A stretch of DNA of 64,000 nucleotides, from the NCBI GenBank assembly GCA_902556905.1, contig CACDYK010000001.1, positions 123,272 through 187,271 on the forward strand, given 5' to 3'. The stretch's first letter is position 1. The number at the start of each line of letters is the position of its first letter. Under the pieces are notes generated by a model, which was not told where the DNA came from, searched no databases, and was given only the letters and a program-made list of their open reading frames with translations. Below are positions 28,495-39,008 of the stretch, in pieces. Both the position numbers and the translations under genes were made by a program. Origin of the DNA: an uncultured Pelagibacteraceae bacterium (GTDB taxonomy: Bacteria > Pseudomonadota > Alphaproteobacteria > Pelagibacterales > Pelagibacteraceae).

Positions 28495-29415
28495 GTGTCT
28501 TATTTAACTCAAAAAACAATTAAAAATAATGTTTCATTTAGTGGTGTAGCGTTACACAGTGGATTAGATGTAAATATTTGCATTAAACCAGCCGAGCCTA
28601 ATTTTGGAATAGTTTTCAAAAGAGTTGATTTCAAGGAAAATAATTTAGTTTACCCAAATTTTATGAATGTTACGAATACATCCCTTAACACAACTATTGA
28701 AAATGAATTTGGTGTTAAAGTTTCAACAATTGAACATTTGATGGGCGCACTATTTGGATTAGGAATTGATAATGCATTAATTGAAATTGATAATGAAGAA
28801 GTTCCAATTTTAGATGGTTCTGCAAAAGAATTTATTGAAAAAATTATTAATTCTGGATTAGTAGTTAGTGAGGCCCCTATCAAGGTTATTAAAATTAATA
28901 AAGAAATTAAATTTACAGATGGTGAGAGATTTGTCTCAATAGAGCCATCTACTTTAAGTTTGGATATAGACTTTGAGTTGAAATATAAAAACCCAATAAT
29001 TGGAAATCAAAGTAATAAAGTTAAAGTTTTTGAAGATGATTTAACCGATATCTATAATTCAAGAACATTTTGTTTGTTTGAAGATATTGAATTAATTAAG
29101 AAAAACGGACTAGCAAAAGGTGGAAGTTTGGAAAATGCAGTAGTAGTTAAAGATGATGAAATTTTAAATGCTGAAGGTTTAAGAAATGATAAAGAATTTG
29201 TTAATCACAAAATTCTTGATTGTATTGGAGATCTTTACACATCTGGCTACAGAGTAATTGCTAAGATTAAATGTTCTCAAGGAGGACACTATCTTACCAA
29301 TCAATTACTTAGAAAAGTATTTGAAAACAAAGATAATTTTTCAATTCTCGAAATTAAAGAGAAAAACTTACCTCATACTTTAATAAATAGAAAACTATTA
29401 AAATCTATAGCCTAA
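28495..29415 (+). CDS. lpxC: UDP-3-O-acyl-N-acetylglucosamine deacetylase
   Basis: Zinc deacetylase, the committed step of lipid A synthesis; its presence implies an LPS-containing outer membrane. The 306 residues have the zinc and catalytic motifs in order: STIEHLMGALFGLGIDN, NHKILDCIGDLY (His and Asp) and GGHYLTNQLLRK. Translation starts at GTG (28495). It closes the division part of the dcw cluster, 64 bases after the ftsA-like gene. Confidence 0.96.
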   Translation: MSYLTQKTIKNNVSFSGVALHSGLDVNICIKPAEPNFGIVFKRVDFKENNLVYPNFMNVTNTSLNTTIENEFGVKVSTIEHLMGALFGLGIDNALIEIDNEEVPILDGSAKEFIEKIINSGLVVSEAPIKVIKINKEIKFTDGERFVSIEPSTLSLDIDFELKYKNPIIGNQSNKVKVFEDDLTDIYNSRTFCLFEDIELIKKNGLAKGGSLENAVVVKDDEILNAEGLRNDKEFVNHKILDCIGDLYTSGYRVIAKIKCSQGGHYLTNQLLRKVFENKDNFSILEIKEKNLPHTLINRKLLKSIA

Positions 29416-29461
29416 GCTAAACATATATTTTAAAAGATATAAAATAAAGGTATAATCTTTC

Positions 29462-30301
29462 ATGACCTTTCGTTACTATTTTTATTTTTTTTTGATTACT
29501 TTAATCTGTTCTTCTTGCTCAAAAAACAATATTGAAAAATCAACAATTAAAGAAGTAAATCTAGAGTCTCAAATGATAGAGGCATATAAAGAAGGAATTA
29601 AAGAGCTTGAGGCGGGTGACGTTATTTATGCAGCAAAAAAATTTAATGAAGCGGAAATTTTATTTCCACAATCAGAATATGCGCCAAAATCTGCTTTGAT
29701 GGCCGCATATTCATATTACACTCAGAATTATTATGGTGACGCAATGGCTGAACTAGCTAGATTTTTAAGAGTTTATCCCAACCATAAGGACATCGTGTAT
29801 GCAGAGTATTTATTGGGATTGTGTTATTATGAGCAAATTCTAGATGAGAAGAAAGATCTTCAATCTATATTGAATGCAAAAAAAACATTTAATAATCTAA
29901 TTTATAAATATCCAGACTCAGAATTTGCTAGGGATGCAATGTTCAAAATTAATCTAATAGATGAGATTTTAGCTGCTAAGGAAATGTATGTAGGTAGATA
30001 TTATGTTGATAGAAAAAAATGGATTTCAGCTATAAACAGATTTAGAGTTGTTGTTGATGATTATGAAACTACAATTTATGTAGAGGAAGCTATTCATAGA
30101 TTAGTTGAAATCTATTATATAATTGGGATTGAGTCAGAGGCTAAGAAATATGCTAATTTGTTAGGATATAATTATCAGTCATCTGAATGGTATGAAAAAT
30201 CATTTAGTTTATTTAATAAAAAATATAAAAGAAATACAATAAAAGATATTAAAAAAGAAAATAATTCAATATTAGATAGATTTAAGTCTCTACTCAGCTG
30301 A
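29462..30301 (+). CDS. bamD: Outer-membrane assembly lipoprotein BamD
   Basis: TPR lipoprotein of the BAM complex that inserts beta-barrel proteins. The 279 residues begin with a hydrophobic signal ending in a lipobox-like ICSSC (Cys19). Tetratricopeptide repeats follow: the first holds YKEGIKELEAGDVIYAAKKF and later ones the YPNHKDIVYAEYLLG and YPDSEFARDA segments typical of BamD. It is 46 bases after lpxC and 1 base before ligA, the lpxC-bamD order seen in many alphaproteobacteria. Confidence 0.92.
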   Translation: MTFRYYFYFFLITLICSSCSKNNIEKSTIKEVNLESQMIEAYKEGIKELEAGDVIYAAKKFNEAEILFPQSEYAPKSALMAAYSYYTQNYYGDAMAELARFLRVYPNHKDIVYAEYLLGLCYYEQILDEKKDLQSILNAKKTFNNLIYKYPDSEFARDAMFKINLIDEILAAKEMYVGRYYVDRKKWISAINRFRVVVDDYETTIYVEEAIHRLVEIYYIIGIESEAKKYANLLGYNYQSSEWYEKSFSLFNKKYKRNTIKDIKKENNSILDRFKSLLS

Positions 30302-30302
30302 G

Positions 30303-32333
30303 ATGAATAAAAAAAAATTAGAGTCTGAATATAAAAAAAAAATAAAATTGTTTACTAATTATAATAAAAAGTATTATGACGATAGCAAACCATTAGTAAC
30401 TGATAAAGAATATGATGATTTAAAAAATAGTATTTTGATTTTAGAGAGCAAATACTCTTTTCTTAATTCAGAAAACTCACCGTCGAAAATTATTGGATTT
30501 AAACCATCTAAAAACTTCAGAAAAATATCTCATAGAGTTTCAATGTTATCTTTGGCGAACGCATTTGGAAAAGAAGATTTAATTAATTTTGAAAAAAAAA
30601 TATTAAACTTTTTATCTAAAAAGAAAGATTTCAGTTTATCTTATAGTGCAGAACCAAAGATTGATGGTATTTCAGCTTCATTGATATACAAAAAAGGTGA
30701 ATTTATAATTGGATTATCTAGAGGTGATGGAAAAGAAGGTGAGGATATAACGGCTAATCTAGCAACCCTACAAGATATTCCAAAAAAAATTCAGTCAAAA
30801 GATTTTCCTGAAGAAATAGATATTAGAGGCGAAGTATTTATACAAAATAGTGATTTTAAAAATTTAAAGGAAAAATTTGCAAACCCTAGGAATGCAGCCT
30901 CAGGATCGTTAAGACAAAAAAATCCAGATGATACAAAAAAAATTCCCTTAAAATTTATTGCTTATACTTTTGGATTTGAAAAAGGTCTAAAAACAAATAA
31001 TCAAACAGATTTTTTAAAAAATTTAGATAATTGGGGGTTTAAAACAAATCCATTGAATAAACTAGTTACAGGTGTTGACAATTTACTGATTAATTATTCC
31101 AAGATAGAAAAGGACAGAACAAAAATCGATTTTGATATTGATGGTATAGTTTATAAAATTAACAGTTTTGAACTTCAAAAAAGACTTGGAAATGTTGCAA
31201 ATTCACCAAGGTGGGCTATTGCTCATAAATTTTCATCAAACAAAGCTATATCTAAAATTCTTAATATTGAAATTCAAATTGGTAGAACGGGAGCCTTAAC
31301 TCCAGTTGCGAAAATCAAACCAATAAATATTGGAGGAGTAATCGTATCTAATGCAACTCTACATAATGAAGATGAAATTGATAGAAAAGATATAAGAATT
31401 GGGGATCTGGCAACTATTGAAAGGGCTGGAGATGTTATACCTCATATTCTTTCAGTAGATAAATCAAAGAGAGATAAAAAATTATCAAAATTTATTTTCC
31501 CAAAAAAATGTCCTTCATGTGGTTCTAAAACAATTAAAGAATTTAATGATATTACCAAAAAAGAAGATGCAGTAAGAAGGTGTTCTAGTGAAGGATATGA
31601 TTGTGAAAAAATTGCCATAGAAAAATTAAAACATTTTGTTTCTAAAGAAGCATTTAATATTGAAGGCTTTGGTAAAAAGATAGTAGAAAACTTTTGGAAC
31701 CTTAATTTAATAAAATTACCACAAGATATATTTAATTTAGATTTTAAAAAAATAGAAAATCTTGAAGGTTGGGGTAGACAATCAATGGAAAATTTAAAAT
31801 ATGCAATTAATCTGAGAAAAAATATTTCTTTAGAAAGATTAATATATTCATTAGGTATCAGACATATAGGTTTAGAAAATGCAAAAATTTTATCAAAATA
31901 TTTTAAATCATTTTCAAAATTCATTAGTTTTTCAAATGAAGTAATTTTAGATGATATATTAAATATCGATGGAATTGGAGAAACTCAGCTCAAGTCAATA
32001 AAAAAATTTTTTGATAATAAAGTTAATCTTAATATTTTAAAGCAATTACAAAAAATTTTAGTTGTAAATGATACTGTAACTAAAGATAAAAATGGATTAT
32101 TAAATGAAAAAACATTTATGGTAACTGGAAAGTTAAATGGTATCAGTAGAGCAGAAGTAAAATCTTTGATAGAAGAAAATTCTGGTACTTCAGTAAGCAC
32201 AGTAACCAAAAAATTAAATTATTTAATCATTGGCGAAAAACCAACAAAAAAGAAACTTGATAAGGCTAAAGAATTAAAAATTTCTATAATAGATCAAAGC
32301 CAGTTTTTGAAAATGTTAAATATAACTGGCTAG
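30303..32333 (+). CDS. ligA: NAD-dependent DNA ligase
   Basis: Joins Okazaki fragments using NAD. The 676 residues match the family length. Domains in order: Ia with Y-rich N-terminus, adenylation domain with catalytic Lys119 in EPKIDG, OB fold, four-Cys zinc finger (CPSC, RRC, YDC at about 404-435), helix-hairpin-helix repeats and a C-terminal BRCT domain from about residue 600 (KTFMVTGKLNG). Its last 18 bases overlap the end of pepP on the opposite strand. Confidence 0.97.
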   Translation: MNKKKLESEYKKKIKLFTNYNKKYYDDSKPLVTDKEYDDLKNSILILESKYSFLNSENSPSKIIGFKPSKNFRKISHRVSMLSLANAFGKEDLINFEKKILNFLSKKKDFSLSYSAEPKIDGISASLIYKKGEFIIGLSRGDGKEGEDITANLATLQDIPKKIQSKDFPEEIDIRGEVFIQNSDFKNLKEKFANPRNAASGSLRQKNPDDTKKIPLKFIAYTFGFEKGLKTNNQTDFLKNLDNWGFKTNPLNKLVTGVDNLLINYSKIEKDRTKIDFDIDGIVYKINSFELQKRLGNVANSPRWAIAHKFSSNKAISKILNIEIQIGRTGALTPVAKIKPINIGGVIVSNATLHNEDEIDRKDIRIGDLATIERAGDVIPHILSVDKSKRDKKLSKFIFPKKCPSCGSKTIKEFNDITKKEDAVRRCSSEGYDCEKIAIEKLKHFVSKEAFNIEGFGKKIVENFWNLNLIKLPQDIFNLDFKKIENLEGWGRQSMENLKYAINLRKNISLERLIYSLGIRHIGLENAKILSKYFKSFSKFISFSNEVILDDILNIDGIGETQLKSIKKFFDNKVNLNILKQLQKILVVNDTVTKDKNGLLNEKTFMVTGKLNGISRAEVKSLIEENSGTSVSTVTKKLNYLIIGEKPTKKKLDKAKELKISIIDQSQFLKMLNITG

Positions 32334-34010
32334 CCATTTTCTTTCATTAAGAGAAAGGTACTTAGAAAGTTTTGAATAAACATCTAAATGATATTTAAAA
32401 AGATAATTCTTTTCTAATTTAGTTAAAAGATTGTAATTAATTAAATCTTTTTCTATTGGAGCAAGAGTTAAATTTTCAAAATAAATCTTTTTTTTATTTT
32501 TTTTGACAAAAACAAGATTCTCAATTCTGATACCATACGAACCTTTTTTATAATAACCTGGCTCATTACTTAAAATCATACCTTCTTTAATTTGGACTTT
32601 ATTTAGTTTGGAAATTGATTGAGGTCCTTCGTGAACATTTAAAAAAAAACCAACACCATGCCCTGTACCATGTGCGTAATCTAATTTACTTTCATTCAAA
32701 TATTTTCTTGCTCTTTTATCTATCTTTATGCCTGTATTATCAAATCTCAAATCTGTATTTGCTACAGCTACATGTCCTTTTAGAACTTTAGTATAAATAT
32801 TCTTAATGCTTTGTTTTGGCTTTGTAAAACAGATAGTTCTTGTTACATCAGTGGTACCATATTTATACTGACCACCAGAATCACATAAAAAAATATCTTT
32901 TTTACCTATTGTTCTACAACTTCCTTTTTTTGCTCTGTAATGAACAATTGCACCATTCTCACCTGATCCTGCAATCGTATCAAAACTAGGATATAAATAA
33001 TTCTTATTTTTTTTTCTAAATTTTTCTAATTTTATCTGAGCATCAACTTCTGTAATTTTTTTTTTATTAACTTTTTTAATCCAATAAATAAATTTTGTTA
33101 AAGCGACACCATCTATAACATGAGATTTAATCATATTATCAATTTCTGTATTATTTTTTATAGCTTTTAATAGATAAGTTGGATCTTCTCTTTTTATAAT
33201 TTTAAATTTAGATTTAATAATATTTTCATAAAAAATTGAGCAAGATTTATTATCAATTATGAAATTTTTACCATTTAAACCCAAAATTTTTTTTGGTAGG
33301 TCATTTGTGAGTATTAATTGATTTTTCTTAATTATTTTTTCTTTAATTAATTTTTTTACTTTTTGAGATTCTGTAATTAAAAATATTTTTTTTGACCCAT
33401 TAATGATTAATCTCGAATTTGGTATAGGGCTATTAGGGCTATCACTACCTCTAATGTTTAAAATCCAAGCTACATTTTCTGGAGCAGACACAAATAAATT
33501 ATCAGCTTTATTTTTTTTTAGATAATTTATTATTTTATTAATTTTTGATTTACTACTTTCTCCAATAATTTCATCTTTTAGTGAAAAAAAAGGGAAATTA
33601 TTCAAACTTTTTTGAGTTTTTATTTCATCAACTAAATTATTTGATAAAAATTTAACTATATTATTTCTTAAAAAATAATTTTTTATTTGTTCATGTGTAA
33701 ATAGTTTTGGGTCAAGTCCTAATTTTAGGTTTTTGAATAAATTACAATTAATTATTTTTTCATAACTTATAATTTTAAAATATTTACCACTCTCAATTTT
33801 ACTTTGAATAGTGTATCTACCATCTGTAAATAAATAGTTCTTATCTTTTAAAACAACGGCTAAACCAGCAGAGCCACTAAAATTCGAAATAATTTTAAGC
33901 CTATTTATTTTTGAATATTCTGTAAAATAATCATCATTTTTAGGTATAACGTATCCATCAATATTGTATTTTTTAAATTTTTTTCTTAATTCCTTTACTT
34001 CTTTATTCAT
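32316..34010 (-). CDS. pepP: Xaa-Pro aminopeptidase, M24B family
   Basis: Metalloaminopeptidase that removes residues preceding proline. The 564 residues are the long form with creatinase-type N-terminal domains and a C-terminal pita-bread domain. Metal ligands are visible: two Asp in LCDSGGQYKYGTTDVTRT, His in GTGHGVGFFLNVHEG, Glu in LSNEPGYYKKGSYGIRIEN, and a second Glu in the same segment. The start overlaps the uvrD stop by four bases (ATGA), so it is the second gene of a uvrD-pepP operon. Confidence 0.93.
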   Translation of the reverse strand: MNKEVKELRKKFKKYNIDGYVIPKNDDYFTEYSKINRLKIISNFSGSAGLAVVLKDKNYLFTDGRYTIQSKIESGKYFKIISYEKIINCNLFKNLKLGLDPKLFTHEQIKNYFLRNNIVKFLSNNLVDEIKTQKSLNNFPFFSLKDEIIGESSKSKINKIINYLKKNKADNLFVSAPENVAWILNIRGSDSPNSPIPNSRLIINGSKKIFLITESQKVKKLIKEKIIKKNQLILTNDLPKKILGLNGKNFIIDNKSCSIFYENIIKSKFKIIKREDPTYLLKAIKNNTEIDNMIKSHVIDGVALTKFIYWIKKVNKKKITEVDAQIKLEKFRKKNKNYLYPSFDTIAGSGENGAIVHYRAKKGSCRTIGKKDIFLCDSGGQYKYGTTDVTRTICFTKPKQSIKNIYTKVLKGHVAVANTDLRFDNTGIKIDKRARKYLNESKLDYAHGTGHGVGFFLNVHEGPQSISKLNKVQIKEGMILSNEPGYYKKGSYGIRIENLVFVKKNKKKIYFENLTLAPIEKDLINYNLLTKLEKNYLFKYHLDVYSKLSKYLSLNERKWLASYI

Positions 34011-36043
34011 TTAATTCTCTTTTGATAGCGTATCCATCCGGGACTTCTTGTTCCTTCTTCAATTTCAAAGTCTTGATTAAAATCAAAATCTTGGTCATCG
34101 TCAACTTCTTCTTCAAAAAAAGAATTTTTTTCTAAATATTTTTCTGGTAATTCTTCTATGAATCTTGAGGCCATACTATCAATCCAATCACCTTGGTAAA
34201 ACCTGTTCATTGAAAATGAAATTATAGCTTTTTTTTTGGCCCTAGTGATACCCACATAAGCTAAACGACGTTCTTCTTCCAAGCCATTTTGACCTTTCTC
34301 TTCAATTGATTTCTGATGTGGAAATAAACCTTCTTCCCAACCAGGAAGGAAAACTACATCAAATTCTAGACCTTTTGCTGCATGCATAGTCATCATATTA
34401 ATTTTTTCACCATCCCATTCTTGATCAACCGAAGTTGCCAGAGAAACGTGCTCTAAAAAGCTTTCTAAATTATCAAATTCTTTCATTGCACTTAATAATT
34501 CTTTTATATTTTCTAATCTGTTTTCATTGTCTAAATCTTTTTTATTTTTAAGCATTGCCGAGTAACCTGACTCATCTAAAACAGTTTGTAGTAATTTGAT
34601 GTGACTTACTTTTTTGATATTAAGATCATTTCTCCATTTATTTAATGCATTAAGAAAAAAACTAAGACCTATTTTTGTTTTTGGTTTAATTAAATTGTGT
34701 TCAAGCATTTTATTAGCTGCAGACTCTAGACTTAATTTATTTTCTTTTCCGAATTCATGGACAGCTTTTAAAGTAGTATCTCCAATTGATCTTTTGGGAT
34801 TATTTACTATACGTTCAAAGGCTAGATCATCTTTTTCTTGATGAATTAATCTTAAATATGCGACACAATCTTTAATTTCAGCTCTTTCATAAAATTTTGT
34901 TCCTCCTAAAATTCTATAAGGCATACCAATTTTAAGAAATCTTTCTTCAAATTCTCTTGTTTGAAATATAGCTCTAACTAAAATAGCTATTTCATTGAAT
35001 GAATATTTCTTTTTTAATTTTTTTTCAATTTCATCTGAAACTCCAACAGCTTCATCTTTTCCATTTTTAAAACAATTAAGTTTGACTAGGTCACCTTCTT
35101 CCATTGTAGTTGTGAGTGTTTTACCAACTCTATTTTGATTATTTGAAATTAGATTAGAAGCAACAGATAAAATGTTTTGGGATGATCTATAATTTTGTTC
35201 AAGTCTAATTACTTTTGTATTTTCATATACTTGATCAAATTCTAAAAAATTTTTAATTTCTGCTCCTCTCCAACTATAAATTGATTGATCGTCATCTCCC
35301 ACACAACATAAATTTTTATTTTTTTCTGATAATAAACTTAACCATTTACTTTGAATAAAATTAGTATCTTGATACTCATCAACTAAAATATATTTAAAGT
35401 TAGTTGAGTATATCTCTCTTATATCAGGATAATTTTCTAAAATTTTTACAGTGTGTAAAATTAAGTCACCAAAATCACATGAATTTAAATCTATTAATTT
35501 TTGTTGATAAATTTTATATAGAGGAAGTATAGTTTTTTCATAAACATCTTTATTGTTTATTTTAACTTCTGATGGATAATATCCTTTATTTTTCCATCGA
35601 TCAATTATTGCCAATATAAATCTAGGCGCCAATTGTTTAATATCAATATTTTCACTTTTACAGATATTTTTAATAAGTCTTGTTTGATCATCAGTATCTA
35701 TAATTGTAAAATTTGAGTTTAGATTTGCAGCCGTTGCATGTTTTCTTAATATTTTGGCACAAATTGAATGAAATGTTCCAAGCCAAGAAAGACCAGTTGC
35801 AGCTGAACCAAGTATTTTACTTACTCTGATTTGCATTTCCTTTGCAGCCTTATTAGTAAAAGTTACTGACAAAATTTGATTAGGAAATGCCTTCTTTTCT
35901 TTAATAATATGGGCAATTCTTGAAGTTAAAACCTTGGTTTTTCCAGATCCTGCACCGGCAACAATTAATAGTGGGCCATCTAAATATATTACAGCTTCTT
36001 TTTGAGCTTTATTGAGGTTTTTTAAATAATCAGAGTTTATCAT
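34007..36043 (-). CDS. uvrD: ATP-dependent DNA helicase UvrD/PcrA
   Basis: Superfamily 1A 3'-5' helicase for nucleotide excision and mismatch repair. The 678 residues (E. coli 720) show all helicase motifs: VAGAGSGKTKVL (I), TFTNKAAKEM (Ia), ILVDEYQDTN (II), GDDDQSIYSWRGA (III), LEQNYRSS (IV), MTMHAAKGLEFDVVFLPG (V) and YVGITRAKKK (VI). The C-terminal tail is acidic and then basic (about 640-678) rather than the usual Tudor-like extension. It is the first gene of the uvrD-pepP operon. Confidence 0.96.
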   Translation of the reverse strand: MINSDYLKNLNKAQKEAVIYLDGPLLIVAGAGSGKTKVLTSRIAHIIKEKKAFPNQILSVTFTNKAAKEMQIRVSKILGSAATGLSWLGTFHSICAKILRKHATAANLNSNFTIIDTDDQTRLIKNICKSENIDIKQLAPRFILAIIDRWKNKGYYPSEVKINNKDVYEKTILPLYKIYQQKLIDLNSCDFGDLILHTVKILENYPDIREIYSTNFKYILVDEYQDTNFIQSKWLSLLSEKNKNLCCVGDDDQSIYSWRGAEIKNFLEFDQVYENTKVIRLEQNYRSSQNILSVASNLISNNQNRVGKTLTTTMEEGDLVKLNCFKNGKDEAVGVSDEIEKKLKKKYSFNEIAILVRAIFQTREFEERFLKIGMPYRILGGTKFYERAEIKDCVAYLRLIHQEKDDLAFERIVNNPKRSIGDTTLKAVHEFGKENKLSLESAANKMLEHNLIKPKTKIGLSFFLNALNKWRNDLNIKKVSHIKLLQTVLDESGYSAMLKNKKDLDNENRLENIKELLSAMKEFDNLESFLEHVSLATSVDQEWDGEKINMMTMHAAKGLEFDVVFLPGWEEGLFPHQKSIEEKGQNGLEEERRLAYVGITRAKKKAIISFSMNRFYQGDWIDSMASRFIEELPEKYLEKNSFFEEEVDDDQDFDFNQDFEIEEGTRSPGWIRYQKRIK

Positions 36044-36075
36044 TTAAAATATTTCTTTATAAGTTTCATAGTTTT

Positions 36076-37566
36076 ATGAGCAAACATAATTTTTTTTTTA
36101 AAATTTTAATAAAGATTATCAACTTTATAAATAGTCTATTAGAGAGAAATTTAAACAAATTAAACGCCGCAAACCTAAAAAAAATATTAATTAATAACAA
36201 AATTTTTTTAACTACATTTTTAGTGTTTATTTTATTTCTGTCATATCTTTCAATACCAAATATTTATAATCAAAATCAAATTTCAACTGAACTTAAAAAA
36301 AAACTGATAGAAAAATTAAACCTAGAGTTTAATTTTGAAAAAAAGTTAGATTATAAATTTTTACCAAGACCCCATTTTATAACAAACGAATCTTCATTAA
36401 TATTTAATGAAAAAAATATATCTAAAATAAATAAAATTAAAATTTATGTGTCTTTAGACAACTTATTTTCTCTAAAAAATATAAAAGTAAAAGATGTTGT
36501 AATAGAAGAGGCAAATTTTAATCTAAATAAAAACAATTATAGTTTTTTTATAAAACTTCTAGATAATAATTTTAAAGATATCAAATTTGAAATACTTAAT
36601 AGTAACATTTTTTATAGAAATTTAGACAATGAAGTTTTGTTTATTAATAATATTTTAAATACAAAATATATTTATGATATAAATGAATCTAAAAACATAC
36701 TTTATTCAAAAAATAATATTTTTAATCTACCCTACTTAATACAATTATCTAATGATGAAGATCAGAAAAAAATAAACTCAAAAATAAAAATTGAAAGTTT
36801 AGATCTCGAAATAGAAAATCAATTTTCACGTGGAGAAAAATTTAACGCAGGATTATCAGAATTTAATTTTCCAAACTCGAAAAGTATCGCTGAATACAAA
36901 ACAAACAAAAATTATTTCGAATTTAAACTATTTGATGAAGCACAAAATTCAAAATTTTCCTATAATGGAAAATTAAACTTTAGACCTTTTCACTCAAATT
37001 TAGAAGGCTCTGCTATTGAAATTGATTTTAGTCATTTATTTTCTACTAATGGAGTTATTAAGCAAATTTTAAAAACTAAAATATTAAATAATAAAAACAT
37101 TGATTTCAAATTGGACATTTCTGTAAATAAAATTAAAAATTTTGATAATTTTGTAAATATTTTTTTAAAGTCAAAAATTGAAGAAGGATTAATTGATTTA
37201 GATGAAACTAATTTCAGTTGGAAAAATTATGTTAATTTTAATTTGATAGATAGTTTAATATACATAAAAGATGGAAAGTTAGTTTTAGATGCTAACTCTG
37301 AAATTGATATAATTAATTTAGATGAAGTATATAAATTTTTACTAACTCCTAAAAATTTAAGAAAAAAAATCAATAAAATTAATCTTAACTTTACTTATTT
37401 ATTTGACGATAAAGTTATTAACATAACTGATATCAAAGTTGATGGCTTACTTAATGAAACTTTGAATGATAATTTTAATCAAATTTTACTTAAAGATAAT
37501 AATTTACAGAATAAGATTTATTTTAAAAAATTTTTAAATCATGCAATTAGAAGTTATGCAGGGTAA
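36076..37566 (+). CDS. AsmA-like inner-membrane/periplasmic protein
   Basis: A 496-residue protein with a Lys/Asn-rich cytoplasmic N-terminus, one transmembrane helix at about residues 43-60, and then a long stretch rich in beta-strand-like alternation. The KFLPRPHF, INKIKIYVSLDNLFSLKNIKVKDVVIEEANFNL-type layout is the start of an AsmA family domain (position-specific alternation and V/I-x-x-L repeats). AsmA-type proteins are linked to lipid transport to the outer membrane and envelope homeostasis. No enzymatic motif is visible. It is short for the family and overlaps the end of fumC by 13 bases. Confidence 0.6.
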   Translation: MSKHNFFFKILIKIINFINSLLERNLNKLNAANLKKILINNKIFLTTFLVFILFLSYLSIPNIYNQNQISTELKKKLIEKLNLEFNFEKKLDYKFLPRPHFITNESSLIFNEKNISKINKIKIYVSLDNLFSLKNIKVKDVVIEEANFNLNKNNYSFFIKLLDNNFKDIKFEILNSNIFYRNLDNEVLFINNILNTKYIYDINESKNILYSKNNIFNLPYLIQLSNDEDQKKINSKIKIESLDLEIENQFSRGEKFNAGLSEFNFPNSKSIAEYKTNKNYFEFKLFDEAQNSKFSYNGKLNFRPFHSNLEGSAIEIDFSHLFSTNGVIKQILKTKILNNKNIDFKLDISVNKIKNFDNFVNIFLKSKIEEGLIDLDETNFSWKNYVNFNLIDSLIYIKDGKLVLDANSEIDIINLDEVYKFLLTPKNLRKKINKINLNFTYLFDDKVINITDIKVDGLLNETLNDNFNQILLKDNNLQNKIYFKKFLNHAIRSYAG

Positions 37567-38942
37567 ATCATTTTTTTAGGATCAACAATTTTTTCATAAT
37601 CTTTTTCATTAATTAACCCTGTTTTTAATGTTTCATTTTTTAGAGTTGTATTATTTTTTAAAGCTGTTTTTGCAATTTTTGCTGCGTTATCATAACCTAT
37701 ATGTGGTGCTAGCGCTGTTACCAGCATTAAAGAATTATCTAAATGTTCTTGAATTTTTTTCTTATTAGCTTTTATCCCTTTAACACAATACAGAGTAAAA
37801 TTTTTAGTGCTGTCAGCTATTAAATCGATTGATTGTAAAATATTATGGGCGATCAAAGGTTTAAAAACATTTAATTCAAAATGCCCATGTGATCCTGCAA
37901 TAGTAATCCCATTATGATTGCCAATCACTTTAACACAAACCATAGTGACAGCTTCACATTGTGTTGGGTTAACTTTCCCTGGCATAATTGATGAGCCAGG
38001 TTCATTCTCAGGTAAAATTAGTTCACCGTATCCAGCTCTAGGACCAGATCCCAAAAATCTAATATCATTAGAAATTTTCATTAAAGCTACAGCGCATGTA
38101 TTTAATGTTCCTGAAAAATTTACAATAGAGTCATGGGCTGCAAGTTCAGCAAATTTATTTGCTGCTGGTTTAAATGGAATTTTTGTAAATTTAGCAATTT
38201 CTTTGACTATTTTTTTATCAAAATTCTTTTTAGAATTAATACCAGTGCCAACAGCTGTCCCACCTTGCGCAAGATAAAAAATTTCTTTTAATGCATGCTC
38301 TATTCTTTCAATACTTTTTTTAACTTGCACATGATATCCAGAAAATTCCTGTCCAAGAGAAAGTGGAGTTGCATCTTGAAGATGTGTTCTTCCAATTTTG
38401 ACAATACTTTTAAATTTAATAGATTTTTTTTTTAATTCTTTTTCTAAAATTTTTAAGCTAGGTAATAATTTAGTAATTGTTTCTTTAGCAACAGAAATAT
38501 GCATTGCAGTTGGAAAGACATCATTAGTTGATTGAGATTTATTTACATGATCATTTGGATGAACTGGTTTTTTTGTTCCTTTTTTTCCACCCAAGATTTC
38601 AATAGCTCGATTAGCAATTACCTCATTTACATTCATATTTGTTTGAGTTCCAGAACCTGTTTGCCATACTTTAAGAGGAAAATTTTTATCTAATTTTCCT
38701 TTGATAACTTCATCTGAGGCTTTGATAATTGCCTTTGAAATTTTATTTGTAATTAATTTATCTTTAGAATGGACAATCGCAGCTGATCTTTTTATTATAG
38801 CTATAGATTTAATTATTGAAATATTTACAAGTATTTTACCAATATTGAAAAATTTGTTAGATCGTTGCGTAGAAGCTCCCCAATATTTATCATTTGGAAC
38901 ATTTACACTACCAATACTGTCGAATTCTTTTCTTAATTTCAT
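37554..38942 (-). CDS. fumC: Fumarate hydratase, class II
   Basis: Iron-independent TCA-cycle fumarase. The 462 residues match the family. Visible motifs are SGTQTNMNVNEVIANRA near residue 96, THLQDATPLSLGQEFSGY, and the superfamily signature GSSIMPGKVNPTQCE near residue 315. Start at ATG 38942 gives RKEFDSIGSVNVPNDKYWGA, the canonical N-terminus. It is divergent from the MazG-like gene. Confidence 0.97.
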   Translation of the reverse strand: MKLRKEFDSIGSVNVPNDKYWGASTQRSNKFFNIGKILVNISIIKSIAIIKRSAAIVHSKDKLITNKISKAIIKASDEVIKGKLDKNFPLKVWQTGSGTQTNMNVNEVIANRAIEILGGKKGTKKPVHPNDHVNKSQSTNDVFPTAMHISVAKETITKLLPSLKILEKELKKKSIKFKSIVKIGRTHLQDATPLSLGQEFSGYHVQVKKSIERIEHALKEIFYLAQGGTAVGTGINSKKNFDKKIVKEIAKFTKIPFKPAANKFAELAAHDSIVNFSGTLNTCAVALMKISNDIRFLGSGPRAGYGELILPENEPGSSIMPGKVNPTQCEAVTMVCVKVIGNHNGITIAGSHGHFELNVFKPLIAHNILQSIDLIADSTKNFTLYCVKGIKANKKKIQEHLDNSLMLVTALAPHIGYDNAAKIAKTALKNNTTLKNETLKTGLINEKDYEKIVDPKKMIYPA

Positions 38943-39008
38943 TGATTAATTTGTAAGTAATAAATAATTATAACATACAATAATTTAAAAAAAACTTACA
39001 GGAGCAAA

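Noticed and set aside
31442..31924. 160-codon reverse ORF
   Set aside because: Lies within ligA, which has all expected domains in the forward frame here.
37918..38277. 119-codon forward ORF
   Set aside because: Antisense shadow of fumC; no ribosome-binding site and no recognisable domain.
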